Source: Streptomyces sp. GQFP
GTDB lineage: Bacteria > Actinomycetota > Actinomycetes > Streptomycetales > Streptomycetaceae
Reading direction: 5' to 3'
Assembly (NCBI RefSeq): GCF_021545335.1
Contig: NZ_CP089312.1
Span: 2,418,001-2,482,000, forward strand
DNA: 64,000 bases
Below the pieces are notes generated by a model that ran no database searches, was not told the origin of the DNA, and was given only the letters and a program-made list of their open reading frames with translations. This document shows positions 16,658 to 26,584 of this stretch, piece after piece (positions within the stretch are counted from its first letter, which is position 1; each line of letters opens with the position of its first letter). The position numbers and the translations under genes were made by a program.

Positions 16658-18103
16658 TCAGAGAGCGATACCGGTGAGCACCAGAACGCGCTCGTACGTG
16701 TAGTCGTCCATCGCGAACCTGACGCCCTCGCGGCCGACACCGGACTGCTTGGCGCCGCCGTACGGCATCTGGTCGGCGCGGTAGGAGGGCACGTCGCCGA
16801 TGACGACACCGCCGACCTCCAGGGCGCGGTGGGCGCGGAAGGCGGCCTGGAGGTCGTGGGTGAACACGCCTGCCTGGAGGCCGTACTTGGAGTCGTTGGC
16901 GGCGGCGAAGGCGGCAGCCTCGCCGTCCACCTTCTGCACGGTGAGGACCGGCCCGAAGACCTCCTCGCAGGAGATGGTGACATCGGCGGGTACGTCGGTG
17001 AGGACGGTGGGCGCGTAGGAGGCACCGTCGCGCTTGCCACCGGCGAGAAGGTTCGCACCGGCTCGCACAGCCTCATCGACCCACGCCTCGACCCGCTTGG
17101 CGGCGTCCTCGCTGACCAGCGGTCCGACGTCGGTGGCGCCGTCGGCCGGGTCGCCGGTCACCTGGGCCTCGACGGCGGCGACGATACGGGGCAGCAGCCG
17201 GTCGTACACGGAGGCGTCCGCGATGACCCGCTGCACGGAGATGCAGGACTGGCCGCCCTGGTAGTTGGAGAACGTGGCGATACGGGTCGCCGCCCAGTCG
17301 AGGTCGGCGTCGGAGGCGTAGTCGGCGAGGACGACCGCCGCGCCGTTGCCGCCGAGTTCGAGGGTGCAGTGCTTACGCGGGACCGAGTCCATGATCGCGT
17401 AGCCGACCTTCTCGGAGCCGGTGAAGGAGATCACGGGCAGCCGCGGGTCCTGTACGAGGGCGGGCATGCGGTCGTTGGCGACCGGGAGGATGCTCCACGC
17501 GCCGGCGGGCAGGTCGGTCTCGGCGAGGAGTTCGCCGATGAGGAGGCCGGAGAGGGGGGTGGCGGGGGCCGGCTTGAGGATGATGGGGGCGCCTGCGGCG
17601 ATCGCCGGGGCGATCTTGTGGGCGCAGAGGTTGAGGGGAAAGTTGAAGGGGGCGATGCCGAGGACGACGCCCTTGGGGAAGCGGCGCGTGAGGGCGAGGC
17701 GGCCCTGTCCGCCGAGGTCGGTGTCTAGGCGCTGCGCCTCGCCGCCGTTGAAGCGCCGGGCCTCCTCGGCGGCGAACCGGAACACGGAGACGGCTCGGCC
17801 GACCTCGCCGCGGGCCCACTTGATCGGCTTGCCGTTCTCGGCGGAGATGAGCTGGGCGATGTCTTCCGTGCGCTCTACGAGGCGGCGGCTGACGTGGTCG
17901 AGGGCGGTGGCGCGGACGTGGGCCGGGGTGGCGGCGAACTCGTCGCGGACGGCGTGGGCGGCGGCGACGGCTTCCTCGACCTGGGCCTCGGTCGGCACGC
18001 CGACCTTGCCGACGAGGCGTCCGTCCCAGGGGGAGGTGACGTCGAAGGTGGTCTCGCCGGTGGCCTGACGGCCGGCGAGCCAGAAGGCGTGGGTGGCAGT
18101 CAT
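16658..18103 (-). CDS. NAD(P)-dependent aldehyde dehydrogenase, probably succinate-semialdehyde type
   Basis: 481 aa from ATG 18103. It has the ALDH fold with catalytic Cys in GGQSCISVQR and the general base Glu in TLELGGNG. The FNFPLNL and LKPAPATPL segments bind cofactor. It is transcribed away from PucR and lies in the same region as GabT, so oxidation of succinate semialdehyde to succinate in GABA breakdown is the best guess. The family also includes glyceraldehyde-3-phosphate and lactaldehyde oxidisers, so substrate is not certain. The gene lies just outside the nuclease/IS accessory block. Confidence 0.85.
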   Translation of the reverse strand: MTATHAFWLAGRQATGETTFDVTSPWDGRLVGKVGVPTEAQVEEAVAAAHAVRDEFAATPAHVRATALDHVSRRLVERTEDIAQLISAENGKPIKWARGEVGRAVSVFRFAAEEARRFNGGEAQRLDTDLGGQGRLALTRRFPKGVVLGIAPFNFPLNLCAHKIAPAIAAGAPIILKPAPATPLSGLLIGELLAETDLPAGAWSILPVANDRMPALVQDPRLPVISFTGSEKVGYAIMDSVPRKHCTLELGGNGAAVVLADYASDADLDWAATRIATFSNYQGGQSCISVQRVIADASVYDRLLPRIVAAVEAQVTGDPADGATDVGPLVSEDAAKRVEAWVDEAVRAGANLLAGGKRDGASYAPTVLTDVPADVTISCEEVFGPVLTVQKVDGEAAAFAAANDSKYGLQAGVFTHDLQAAFRAHRALEVGGVVIGDVPSYRADQMPYGGAKQSGVGREGVRFAMDDYTYERVLVLTGIAL

Positions 18104-18218
18104 GGGTACACCGTAGGGCGGGGATGGCGAGGTGTTGTTTGTCCGGGGTGGAGTGGTGGGGGCGGGTTGTGCGACGGTTCGGCGGGGTGTTTCTTCGCCC
18201 CCGCCGCCCTTACCCGTT

Positions 18219-18370
18219 CCCATCCTCGGGGGCTGCGCCCCCGAACCCCCGCTCCTGGTCTTTCAGCCCGTCCGGCGTTTGAGGACGAGCGCGTTCAGCG
18301 CGACAAAGGGGGGTCTGGGGGCGCAGCCCCCAGGAACGGGATGGGACGGGTAGGGGCGGCGGGGGCGAAA
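18219..18370 (-). repeat. Dispersed hairpin repeat, family B copy 1, with inverted partial copy
   Basis: The part 18262-18370 matches 55953-56056 closely (TTCAGCCCGTCCGGCG, then TGAGGACGAG, then a GGGGGCGCAGCCCCC hairpin, then GGGACGGGTAGGGGCGGCGG). Bases 18219-18257 add an inverted partial copy with its own GGGGGCTGCGCCCCC hairpin. It begins 10 bases after the PucR stop codon, so it probably terminates that gene. No gene lies in 18104-18379. Confidence 0.75.
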
Positions 18371-18379
18371 ACAAACCCC

Positions 18380-20116
18380 CTACTCCCCCACCGCCGCCGT
18401 CGTCTTCAGCGCCAGCCACAACTCCATCCGCACATCCGGATCATCCAGCGACCGCCCCAGAATCTCCTCCACCCGCCGCATCCGGTACCGCAACGTATGC
18501 CGATGCACCCCAAGATCCGCCGCAGCCGCATCCCACTGCCCGTGCCGCGACAGCCACGCCCGCAACGACGCCACCAGATCCCCCCGACCCGTCGCGTCAT
18601 GCTCGTACAGCGGACGCAACAACCCGTCAGCGAACGCCCGCACCGCATCGTCCGCGAGCAAAGGCACCACGGACCCGGCGGCCAACTGCTCATGCCCGAC
18701 CAGTACCCGCCCCCGCCTCCGGGCCACCGACAAGGCCTGCTCGGCCTGCTTGTACGCGGCAGCAGCGGCGATGGGCCCCGCAGGCCCCGACATCCCCACC
18801 ACAAGCTCGTCCTCGTCCCCGGAGGAACCGGAGGAACCAGAAGGACCAGAAGGACCAGAGCCAGAGCCCGACGCACCCCCCCGCCCCCGATCCCTCTCCC
18901 GAACCTCCACCCGAGCCCCCTCCACCGCCGCGGCGAACTCCCCACAGGCCGCCTCCGCCGCACCCCCGTCCACCGCGAGCACGACCAACCGCTCCCCCTC
19001 AGGCACCACCAGCACCGCCTCCCCCGCCCGCGCGGCAGCGGACTCCAGGCACTCGGCGAGCCCGCCCAGCGGATCCCCGTTCGTGTCGGCGGCGACAAGG
19101 GCACCGGCCGTAGGCCTGCTCGCCGCCCCCACCGGCACCCCCTGCCCCACCGGCGGAGAAGCCGACTCCGCGACGACGATCCGGAACGGCGCGTCGAGCA
19201 ACTCGCCGTACAGCCCCCCGGCGACGGCACGCGCGTGATCGGGTTCGCCGGCCAGCAGCATCCGCAGCACAGCCGCCCCGATGCGCTGCTCGGCGGCCTG
19301 GAGGGACCGGGACCTCTCGGTCGTCAGCGTCAGCAGCGCGATGGCCGAGTGCAGGGCGTACCGCTCCGCCGTACCCAGCGCCGCAGCGGTCCCCACCGCC
19401 AGCGCGGCACGCGGACGCCGCCCGGTACCGAGGGAGTGCAGCTCGACCCGGTCCCGATCCTCACCCCCGCTGCTCTCCCCCACGCCGACCACCGCACTGG
19501 CCGGCGCCGGCCGCTCCCGCAGCCGCTCCACATCCGCCGTGAGCCGGGCCGCCCGCCGCCCGGCCCACTCGGGCGCGGTGGCGACTACGGCGCCCGAGGC
19601 GTCGTACAGCGCGGCCCAGCCGTCGACCTGGGAGGCGAGCGCGGCGAGCAGACCCTCCGGGCCGTCGCTCAGCGCCTGCCGGGTCAGTTCCCGCTGCGCC
19701 GCGAAACCAGCCGTCACGGCCCGATACTGGTCGGCGGCGATAGCGGCCGAGACCGCCTTGCTGATGGCGAGGAAGGGCGTGCGGCGCGGAACTTCGAGGA
19801 GCGGCAGCCCCTCGTGCTCCGCCGCTTCCACCAGCGCCTTCGGGATCTCCCCGTAGTGGACACCGACGGCGAAGCCGAGTCCGACGACGCCCGCCCCGGC
19901 CAGCCGCTTCACATAGCGCCGCATGGCCTCGGGGTCCTCGGCGTCCAGCTTGAGCGCGGTGATCAGGAGCAGCTCCCCGCCCTCCATGTAGGGGACGGGG
20001 TCGGCCAGTTCGCTGGCGTGCACCCAGCGGACGGGTACGTCCAGGCGGTCCCCGCCCGCCCGCACGGTCAGCCTGAGCGCGGAGTGATGGAGGAGCGAGG
20101 CGAGCGTCGGGGGCAT
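18380..20116 (-). CDS. PucR-family transcriptional regulator
   Basis: 578 aa from ATG 20116 (MPPTLASLLHHSALRL). Residues 1-125 form the PucR N-terminal ligand domain (VRWVHASELADPVPYMEGGELLLIT). A GGDEF-like central region follows. The C-terminal PucR helix-turn-helix (HGQWDAAAADLGVHRHTLRYRM) binds DNA. A low-complexity Gly/Ser/Pro insert (about residues 424-446) separates the last two domains. In Streptomyces such regulators often sit beside GABA, purine or proline catabolism genes, and here a semialdehyde-dehydrogenase-like gene lies on one side and gabT on the other. It probably senses a nitrogen metabolite; the effector is unknown. Confidence 0.9.
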   Translation of the reverse strand: MPPTLASLLHHSALRLTVRAGGDRLDVPVRWVHASELADPVPYMEGGELLLITALKLDAEDPEAMRRYVKRLAGAGVVGLGFAVGVHYGEIPKALVEAAEHEGLPLLEVPRRTPFLAISKAVSAAIAADQYRAVTAGFAAQRELTRQALSDGPEGLLAALASQVDGWAALYDASGAVVATAPEWAGRRAARLTADVERLRERPAPASAVVGVGESSGGEDRDRVELHSLGTGRRPRAALAVGTAAALGTAERYALHSAIALLTLTTERSRSLQAAEQRIGAAVLRMLLAGEPDHARAVAGGLYGELLDAPFRIVVAESASPPVGQGVPVGAASRPTAGALVAADTNGDPLGGLAECLESAAARAGEAVLVVPEGERLVVLAVDGGAAEAACGEFAAAVEGARVEVRERDRGRGGASGSGSGPSGPSGSSGSSGDEDELVVGMSGPAGPIAAAAAYKQAEQALSVARRRGRVLVGHEQLAAGSVVPLLADDAVRAFADGLLRPLYEHDATGRGDLVASLRAWLSRHGQWDAAAADLGVHRHTLRYRMRRVEEILGRSLDDPDVRMELWLALKTTAAVGE

Positions 20117-20258
20117 GGGGCCTTCAGATCTGTGTGGACTCCGTGAACTTTTGGCCGCCACGTATGAACGGCCTGTGCCGATTCTGCCTTACCGTACGTA
20201 CCGCGTGCCACATACGGGCGACTCCATGACGACTCCGTGACGACCCCATACATATGAC

Positions 20259-22679
20259 TCAGCCCCGCAGATCCACCAGCAGCGGCGGCGCGTGCTCGCC
20301 CTCGACGGTCGTCAGTGACAGCACCGCGTGCCCCGGCGGCACCTCGTGCGCCAGTTCGGACGCCGACCAGCGCTCCCGTTCGACCGTACGTACGGTCACG
20401 GCGTCGGTCGTGACGGCCTTGCCGGTGACGAGCTTGCGCAGAGCGTGGATGGCGCGGGTCATCGGCTGGTCCGCGAAGACCGTGTGCTTGGCCACGTCCC
20501 GCGTCTCCACCCATGCCGTGCCCCAGGCCTGCGCGAACCGGCCGCCGTCCCAGGTCGTCACGCCGGAGAACGCCATCCGGCAGCCGACAGCGCCGTACAG
20601 CGGCCCGTGCAGCGCCTCCGGGACGTCGCCGATGGTCCGCAGGGCGAGTACGACGCCCGCGTTCTGGGAGCGCATCCGCTGGATACGCCGTACCGAACCG
20701 GCGGTGACCGTCCCGGTCGCGTCGTCGAGGACCAGACAGGCGAAGTGCGGGCGCCGTCCGTCCCGTACGACGGCACTGAACTGCGCGAGGACGAGCCGCG
20801 TGATCAGCCGCGCGGCCTCCTCGTGACCGTGCTCCGGCAGATCGACGCGGACGCGCAGCGGATGCTGGGTGAGGGAGCGCAGGGAGAAGGCCCGAGCGGC
20901 ACCGCCCCCACCGAAGAACCCGTCGAAGACGGGCCGGTTGAGCAGCGAGAGCCGGTCCGCGACGATCCGGCCGACGTCCGCCGGGCTCGCCGACTGCCGG
21001 ATGCGTACGTCGAGTTCGCGCCGCATGACGGTGAACTCGTCCCCCGCGAGGGCGTCCCGCAGGGCGGTCAGCGCGGCGGGGTCGCTCTCCAGCAGCTCCC
21101 GCAGCACCGGCAGGGCGGGGAAACGGCCGTGCGCCGCCCTGTACGGCCCGAGCACCTGAGCGAGCGCGGTGGCCGCACTCTCGGTGCCGACGGTGTCGAG
21201 GTCGCCGACCAGCGCCTCGGCGAGGAAGGCGGCGGCCTCGTCGGGGTCGTCGGAGTCGGCGTACGGATCGAGGTCGTGGACGGAGTCACGATCCCCTATC
21301 CGTACGACGACATCGAACGCGGAGTCGGCGGCAAGGGGCGTCCCCGGCGCGGAGACGGCGACAAAGGCGCACTGCCCGGTGAGCGCCCGCAGGGCCAGCG
21401 CCTCGGTCACCGGTTCGATGAGCTGCCGTGTCTTGCCCGCCCCCGACGGCCCAACGGCGAGCAACGACGTGCCGAGCACCTCGGGCCCGAGCGCGGCACC
21501 GGCGCCGTGGTAGACGAGCGGCGCCCGCTCGGCCGCCACCCACCGCCCGATACGCACCTGCCCCACGGACAGATCGTGCTGCGCGGTACGCCGGGCGAGG
21601 TCCCGCGCTCCGGAGGGATGACTCCAGGCGCCGGCCCCCTGCCGCAACACGGCGTCCCGGAAGCCCGCGAGCGCCCCGTCACGCCTGGCAGCCGCCCACG
21701 CGTGCTCGACCCGCGCACAGTCGACGTCGTTCATACGACCGCCGGCCACCTCGGCGGTGAGCAGCTCGGCGGCCTCGTACTGCCCGGCCTCGCGCAGGTC
21801 GGGCCACTGTTCACGGGGCCGGTCGGCGGGCAGGGGCCCGGTGGGCCCGGCAGCGGCCTTACGAGCGGCGAGCCGCTCCTTGACGTACCCCCACCAGCCC
21901 CCGATCCGCGCGAACGGCCAGACGACAAGCAGAGTGATGACGGCGTACAGCCCGGCCTTGAACGCGGTCGACCCGAACACATCGAACCCACCGGCGATCA
22001 GGGCGACGAGGGCGAAGACGGCGTCGACGATCGGCAGGGCGTCCCAGCCGACGCCCGGAAAGGCGTCGGGAAACACGAACCCGAGCGTGACAAGAGCGCC
22101 GAGCAGCGCGAACAGCGCCCGCGCGGGCTGCGGGCGGCGCGCGACGAAATGCCGGGCGATGTCGGGCCAACTGCCCAGTCGCCCCATGGCGTAGAGCAGC
22201 ACCAGAAAGAAAACACCGTTGTAGACGAGGACGGCAGCGCTGCCCTCCCACCCCTTGGGCGAGACGGTGCCACCCCACCACCAGTCCTCAGGCGTGAAGA
22301 GCTTCAGCAGCACCGACTGGTAGGGCATCGCACCCCGCCGCCAGACCGACCACAGGAACAACCCGACCACGAGCGGAACGAGTATCCCGACGACGGTGAC
22401 CGGGGAGAGACGTTCCGCCGCCTGCGCCCCCTTGGGCAGCCGGTACCCGTACCGCCAGATCCCCGGCTTGGCCGCGGGCCGAGGCTCATTGAGCCACTCG
22501 GCGACGGACGCACGAGCAGCCACCCCCGGCGCCCGCACCGGCCGAGGCGGCACGGAGGGCCCGCCCGGCGGCCCCGCCGGACGCGGCACAGGACTCGCAT
22601 GCGTACCCCGCGCGTCCTGCGTCCCGTCGCTGTCCATCGCCTTGCCCCCTGACCAGCCGTTCCGTCCATCATCAGCCAT
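20259..22679 (-). CDS. Large P-loop ATPase with membrane region (TraD/FtsK-like)
   Basis: 806 aa from ATG 22679; ATG 22637 (MDSDGTQDAR) is also possible. A Pro-rich N-terminus of about 80 residues is followed by four or so hydrophobic segments (about residues 90-260). The ATPase part has Walker A GPSGAGKT and Walker B ACLVLDDAT. The arrangement of a membrane anchor then a single ATPase, with sequence such as RMRSQNAGVVLALRTIGDVPEALHGPLYGAVGCRM, resembles VirD4/TraD/FtsK-like pumps. I see no relaxase or transfer genes nearby, so conjugation is unlikely. Streptomyces genomes carry such conserved ATP/GTP-binding proteins of unknown role. It is divergent from the membrane-protein gene at 22812. 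Confidence 0.8.
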   Translation of the reverse strand: MADDGRNGWSGGKAMDSDGTQDARGTHASPVPRPAGPPGGPSVPPRPVRAPGVAARASVAEWLNEPRPAAKPGIWRYGYRLPKGAQAAERLSPVTVVGILVPLVVGLFLWSVWRRGAMPYQSVLLKLFTPEDWWWGGTVSPKGWEGSAAVLVYNGVFFLVLLYAMGRLGSWPDIARHFVARRPQPARALFALLGALVTLGFVFPDAFPGVGWDALPIVDAVFALVALIAGGFDVFGSTAFKAGLYAVITLLVVWPFARIGGWWGYVKERLAARKAAAGPTGPLPADRPREQWPDLREAGQYEAAELLTAEVAGGRMNDVDCARVEHAWAAARRDGALAGFRDAVLRQGAGAWSHPSGARDLARRTAQHDLSVGQVRIGRWVAAERAPLVYHGAGAALGPEVLGTSLLAVGPSGAGKTRQLIEPVTEALALRALTGQCAFVAVSAPGTPLAADSAFDVVVRIGDRDSVHDLDPYADSDDPDEAAAFLAEALVGDLDTVGTESAATALAQVLGPYRAAHGRFPALPVLRELLESDPAALTALRDALAGDEFTVMRRELDVRIRQSASPADVGRIVADRLSLLNRPVFDGFFGGGGAARAFSLRSLTQHPLRVRVDLPEHGHEEAARLITRLVLAQFSAVVRDGRRPHFACLVLDDATGTVTAGSVRRIQRMRSQNAGVVLALRTIGDVPEALHGPLYGAVGCRMAFSGVTTWDGGRFAQAWGTAWVETRDVAKHTVFADQPMTRAIHALRKLVTGKAVTTDAVTVRTVERERWSASELAHEVPPGHAVLSLTTVEGEHAPPLLVDLRG

Positions 22680-22811
22680 CAGGCGTCAATCTAACGCCCC
22701 GACAAGGGGAGTTCACCGCTCACAGGGCCGACTTCGCGGAGCGGACCTGCGTGTTCCGGATATCGTCGTCCCTTCTCGCAGGCTGCGAAAGACACAACGG
22801 GGGCTTCTCAA

Positions 22812-23910
22812 GTGACCGACCAGAACGACTCGGCGTACGGCGAGGGGGCTGTGGCGTGGGACGACCCCGCGACCCGGCGTGCGTGGCGACGCCAGACGGG
22901 ACGCAGTCTGCTGATCGTCGCCGTCTGCGCCGGGTACTGGACCCTGTTCGCCAACGCCACGGACGCGGTGCTGGGGCGACTGGTCTGGGTGACCGTGGCC
23001 TTCTTCCTGTTCACGGCGATACGCGTCCCCCTGGAACTGCTCGCCGAACTCCCGAACGCCTGGCAGGTCCGCCGCGTCCTGCGCGCCCATCCCTGGCACA
23101 CCACCGTGAATCCACCGCACGGCGTCTCGGACCATCCGAAGGCCCAGGACGTGCGCAACGCATGGTTCGAGGTACCCGACCCCGCCGCGCCGGAGCAGCG
23201 GCTGCCGTTGGTGCTCTCCAGCACGCCGAGCTGGTGGAGGCGGCGCATGCGTGCGGATGCTCCGGTGGAGCGTCGGGAACAGATCGCCGTCCTGTGGTGG
23301 TGCGGCGTCCCGGGCGAGCGACTCGTCATCGCGGCCTCCCGCCGCACGGAGAAGGCCCCGCGCCACATGCGCGAGCAGTACCAGCGCAACCTCCTGGTCC
23401 CGGCGGAGGGCGCGCCCCGGCCGGATGCCGCCGTCCCCACGCCCGGAGTGAGCGCGCTGTCCCACCCACCGCGCGATACGCCGCCGGATGCGCGGCCTCC
23501 TCGTGGCGCTCTTCCTCATCTGGCCGACCCTGATGTGTCTCCAGATCGCGGAGGTGGTGGCGGACGAGGGCCACGACAGGATCGGCCTGTTCGCCTTTCC
23601 CCTGGTCCTCGAAGTGACGCTCCTCCCCTTGCACATCGGCCTGATCGTGGCCGTCCGCCGCATGGCGGCGACGCTCACCGAGCACTCGTGGCGCCTGGTC
23701 GACTGCGAGATCCGCCGCCATGGCACGAATCAGCGGATCACCGTCGGCGGCCTCACCCTGGCGATGGCCCCGCGAGTCCACCTCGACCCGCGGGCCACCC
23801 AGCTGTGGATGGCCGGCCACCCGGACCGGCGCTGCCTGGTCTCCGAGCCCGGCGGCGCCCGCCCGCTCCGCGCCGACGCTATGTCCACCACGGACAACCG
23901 AATCCCCTGA
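22812..23910 (+). pseudogene. Membrane protein gene with a frameshift (unknown function)
   Basis: The first frame starts MTDQNDSAYGEGAVAWDD and holds two membrane segments (SLLIVAVCAGYWTLF and LVWVTVAFFLFTAI). It is sensible up to about 23465. The next frame takes over there: HRAIRRRMRGLLVALFLIWP then two more segments, ending STTDNRIP at 23910. The original frame beyond 23470 is proline- and arginine-rich nonsense typical of an off-frame read. So one four-segment protein of about 365 aa seems split by a one-base indel near 23455-23475. It could be a sequencing error or real decay. No family is recognised. Confidence 0.65.
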
Positions 23911-24056
23911 CAACGCCCACATGGAGCATGCCCACCCCCCTCTCTCACCCCTAGCCTGCGGAGAAAGAAACGAAGCGTCCGAAATTCTCCGCCCGCGAAC
24001 CCCACCCGGAAGCCCAGCCAGGAAACTCCGGTTCGCAAGATCACCAGGGAGCCCTC

Positions 24057-25400
24057 ATGACCGCCCTTCCCCCCCTCCCCCAGGAGCGCCGCCTACTCAC
24101 CCCCATCCCCGGCCCCAAGTCCCAGGAGCTCCAGGCCCGGCGGCTGGCCGCCGTCGCGGGTGGGGTCGGGTCCGTGCTGCCCGTCTTCACCGCGCGTGCG
24201 GGTGGCGGGATCATCGAGGACGTCGACGGGAACCGGCTGATCGACTTCGGGTCCGGTATCGCCGTCACCTCCGTCGGCGCGAGCGCCGAGGCCGTCGTGC
24301 GGCGGGCCTCCGCCCAGCTCGCCGCCTTCACGCACACCTGTTTCATGGTCACGCCGTACGAGGGGTACGTCGAGGTCGCCGAGGCGCTCGCCGAGCTGAC
24401 GCCGGGCGATCACGCCAAGAAGAGCGCCCTCTTCAACAGCGGCGCCGAGGCCGTCGAGAACGCCGTGAAGATCGCGCGGGCGTACACCAAGCAGCAGGCC
24501 GTGGTCGTGTTCGACCACGGGTACCACGGGCGTACGAACCTCACGATGGCCCTCACCGCCAAGAACATGCCGTACAAGCACGGCTTCGGGCCGTTCGCGC
24601 CCGAGGTGTACCGCGTCCCGGTCGCCTATGGGTATCGGTGGCCGACCGGGGCGGACAACGCCGGGCCCGAGGCCGCCGCTCAGGCCATCGACCAGATCAG
24701 CAAGCAGGTCGGGGCCGAGAACGTCGCCGCGATCATCATCGAGCCGGTGCTCGGCGAGGGCGGGTTCATCGAGCCCGCGAAGGGGTTCCTGCCGGCCGTC
24801 CGGCAGTTCGCCGCCGACAACGGCATCGTCTTCGTCGCCGATGAGATCCAGTCCGGGTTCTGCCGTACGGGACAGTGGTTCGCGTGCGAGGACGAGGGCA
24901 TCGTGCCCGACCTGATCACCACCGCGAAGGGCATCGCGGGCGGGCTGCCGCTCGCCGCCGTCACCGGGCGCGCCGAGATCATGGACGCCGCGCACGCGGG
25001 CGGCCTCGGTGGAACGTACGGCGGGAACCCGGTCGCCTGTGCGGGTGCGCTCGGCTCGATCGAGACCATGAAGGAACTCGATCTCAACGCCCGGGCCAAG
25101 CACATCGAGTCCGTCATGAAGGCCCGGCTGTCCGCCATGGCCGAGAAGTACGAGGTCATCGGGGACATCCGTGGGCGCGGCGCCATGATCGCCATCGAGC
25201 TGGTCAAGGACCGCACCACCAAGGAGCCCCACCCGGAGGCGACCGCCGCGCTCGCCAAGGCCTGTCACCAAGAGGGTTTGGTGGTCCTTACCTGTGGTAC
25301 CTACGGCAACGTCCTCCGCTTCCTGCCCCCGCTGGTGATCGGTGAGGACCTCCTCAACGAGGGCCTCGACATCATCGAGCAGGCCTTCACCAGCGTCTGA
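24057..25400 (+). CDS. gabT: 4-aminobutyrate--2-oxoglutarate transaminase
   Basis: 447 aa from ATG 24057. It is a class III PLP aminotransferase. The pattern includes NSGAEAVENAVKIAR, YHGRTNLTMALT, the PLP-anchoring Asp in FVADEIQSGF and the Schiff-base Lys K291 in TTAKGIAGG. It converts GABA and 2-oxoglutarate to succinate semialdehyde and glutamate. Candidate partners are the aldehyde dehydrogenase at 16658-18103 downstream in the pathway and the polyamine operon at 27234-34468 upstream. The length is standard. The gene is monocistronic, with the PAP2 gene following after a gap of about 190 bases. Confidence 0.95.
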   Translation: MTALPPLPQERRLLTPIPGPKSQELQARRLAAVAGGVGSVLPVFTARAGGGIIEDVDGNRLIDFGSGIAVTSVGASAEAVVRRASAQLAAFTHTCFMVTPYEGYVEVAEALAELTPGDHAKKSALFNSGAEAVENAVKIARAYTKQQAVVVFDHGYHGRTNLTMALTAKNMPYKHGFGPFAPEVYRVPVAYGYRWPTGADNAGPEAAAQAIDQISKQVGAENVAAIIIEPVLGEGGFIEPAKGFLPAVRQFAADNGIVFVADEIQSGFCRTGQWFACEDEGIVPDLITTAKGIAGGLPLAAVTGRAEIMDAAHAGGLGGTYGGNPVACAGALGSIETMKELDLNARAKHIESVMKARLSAMAEKYEVIGDIRGRGAMIAIELVKDRTTKEPHPEATAALAKACHQEGLVVLTCGTYGNVLRFLPPLVIGEDLLNEGLDIIEQAFTSV

Positions 25401-25593
25401 CCCGTTCCTGGTTCCCGCCGCCCCTCCGCACCACCCGTTCGCATCAGTCCAACGGCCCGGATTCCGCTTGTTTCCGGGCCCGTGCGGAGCCGGCGCGGAC
25501 GCCGTCAGAGCGTGTGAAGAAGGTGTGCGGGGTGGATGGCGGGTCGCCGATCCGCCTGTTTCAGCCGCCTCCCCTGCCGTAGGTTCTATCCAG

Positions 25594-26433
25594 ATGAGAG
25601 ATACACCCCGCCCGCAGGAAACTGTGGGTGGCACCTGGTCGGGGCCTCCCCAGCTTCGATCCGGTCGTGCCCTCGCGCACACAACCGGAGCTTCCGGCTC
25701 CGGGTCTCCTCACCGATCGGACAGTCGCCCGCCCCAAACCCCCCGGGGCGTGCGACGATCCGATCTGATCGACCGGCCCGGTACTCTCCCCCCTGTTCCG
25801 GGCCGGTCGAACTCTCGTTTTCTCCTCACCCTTCTGACCCTCGCGGTCCTCCTCTTCGCGCTGATCACCTGGCAGGTCGCCGTCCACGGCCCCCTCGCCC
25901 GCGCGGACGAACGCCTCAGCGACTCACTGGTCCACCCCACTCGCGGCTGGGCGCTCCTCGCCGATCTCGGCGGCATCGCGGTCGCCGTTCCGGTCCTTCT
26001 CGTCGTCCTGGTGTACGTCGGACTGCGCGCGCGTCGGGCGGGTACGGAACGCTGGTGGCGGGAACCGGTCGGCGCGGGCGTGCTGATGGCGGCCGTACCG
26101 GCGATCGTCGTACCGCTGAAGGAACTGGTAGCCCGGTCCGGGCCGCCGGTCATGGGTCCCGGCACCGGCTTCTACCCCTCCGGTCACACCGCGACGGCCG
26201 TCGTCGCCTACGGCTCCGCCACGCTGCTCCTGCTGCCGTGGCTGCGCCGTACGTACGCCCGTCGGCTCGTCCTGATCAGCTGCCTCGTCCTCAACGCGGC
26301 CGTCGCCGTCGGGCTGGTCGTCCGGGGTTTCCACTGGCCGCTGGACGTGGTGGCGAGCTGGTGCCTGTGCTCGGCGCTGCTGATCCTGCTGCGGCTCTTC
26401 GTCGTCCGCAGGCCGCCCTCACCCTCGGCCTGA
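25594..26433 (+). CDS. PAP2-family membrane phosphatase
   Basis: From ATG 25594 the product is 279 aa; a later in-frame GTG at 25750 would give 227 aa and drop a low-complexity N-terminus, and may be the true start. It has five or six membrane segments and the three phosphatase motifs: KELVARSGP, YPSGHT, and RGFHWPLD. These enzymes remove phosphate from lipid phosphates such as phosphatidate or undecaprenyl diphosphate at the outer face of the membrane. The K-x-x-x-x-R-x-x-P first motif is a slight variant of the consensus. The exact lipid substrate cannot be told. Confidence 0.85.
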   Translation: MRDTPRPQETVGGTWSGPPQLRSGRALAHTTGASGSGSPHRSDSRPPQTPRGVRRSDLIDRPGTLPPVPGRSNSRFLLTLLTLAVLLFALITWQVAVHGPLARADERLSDSLVHPTRGWALLADLGGIAVAVPVLLVVLVYVGLRARRAGTERWWREPVGAGVLMAAVPAIVVPLKELVARSGPPVMGPGTGFYPSGHTATAVVAYGSATLLLLPWLRRTYARRLVLISCLVLNAAVAVGLVVRGFHWPLDVVASWCLCSALLILLRLFVVRRPPSPSA

Positions 26434-26584
26434 TCCTCCAGACTCCCCCTGATCCCGTCGGCGGTCACGCCCTCTCTCCCCCCAACAACACACACCTGTG
26501 GGCCACATGGCCACGGTTCGCGTCGACCGCACGGACGGCCGACGAGAGCGTGGTCATGCGGTGACTACGAGAACCGCGCGAGCC

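Noticed and set aside
20259..22679. Conjugative coupling protein of an integrated plasmid
   Set aside because: The ATPase fold is similar, but there are no relaxase, replication, integrase or transfer genes around it.
23470..23954. Second half of the 22812-23954 open frame as real protein
   Set aside because: It is Pro/Arg-rich and overlaps a frame with good membrane segments; the frameshift explains it better.
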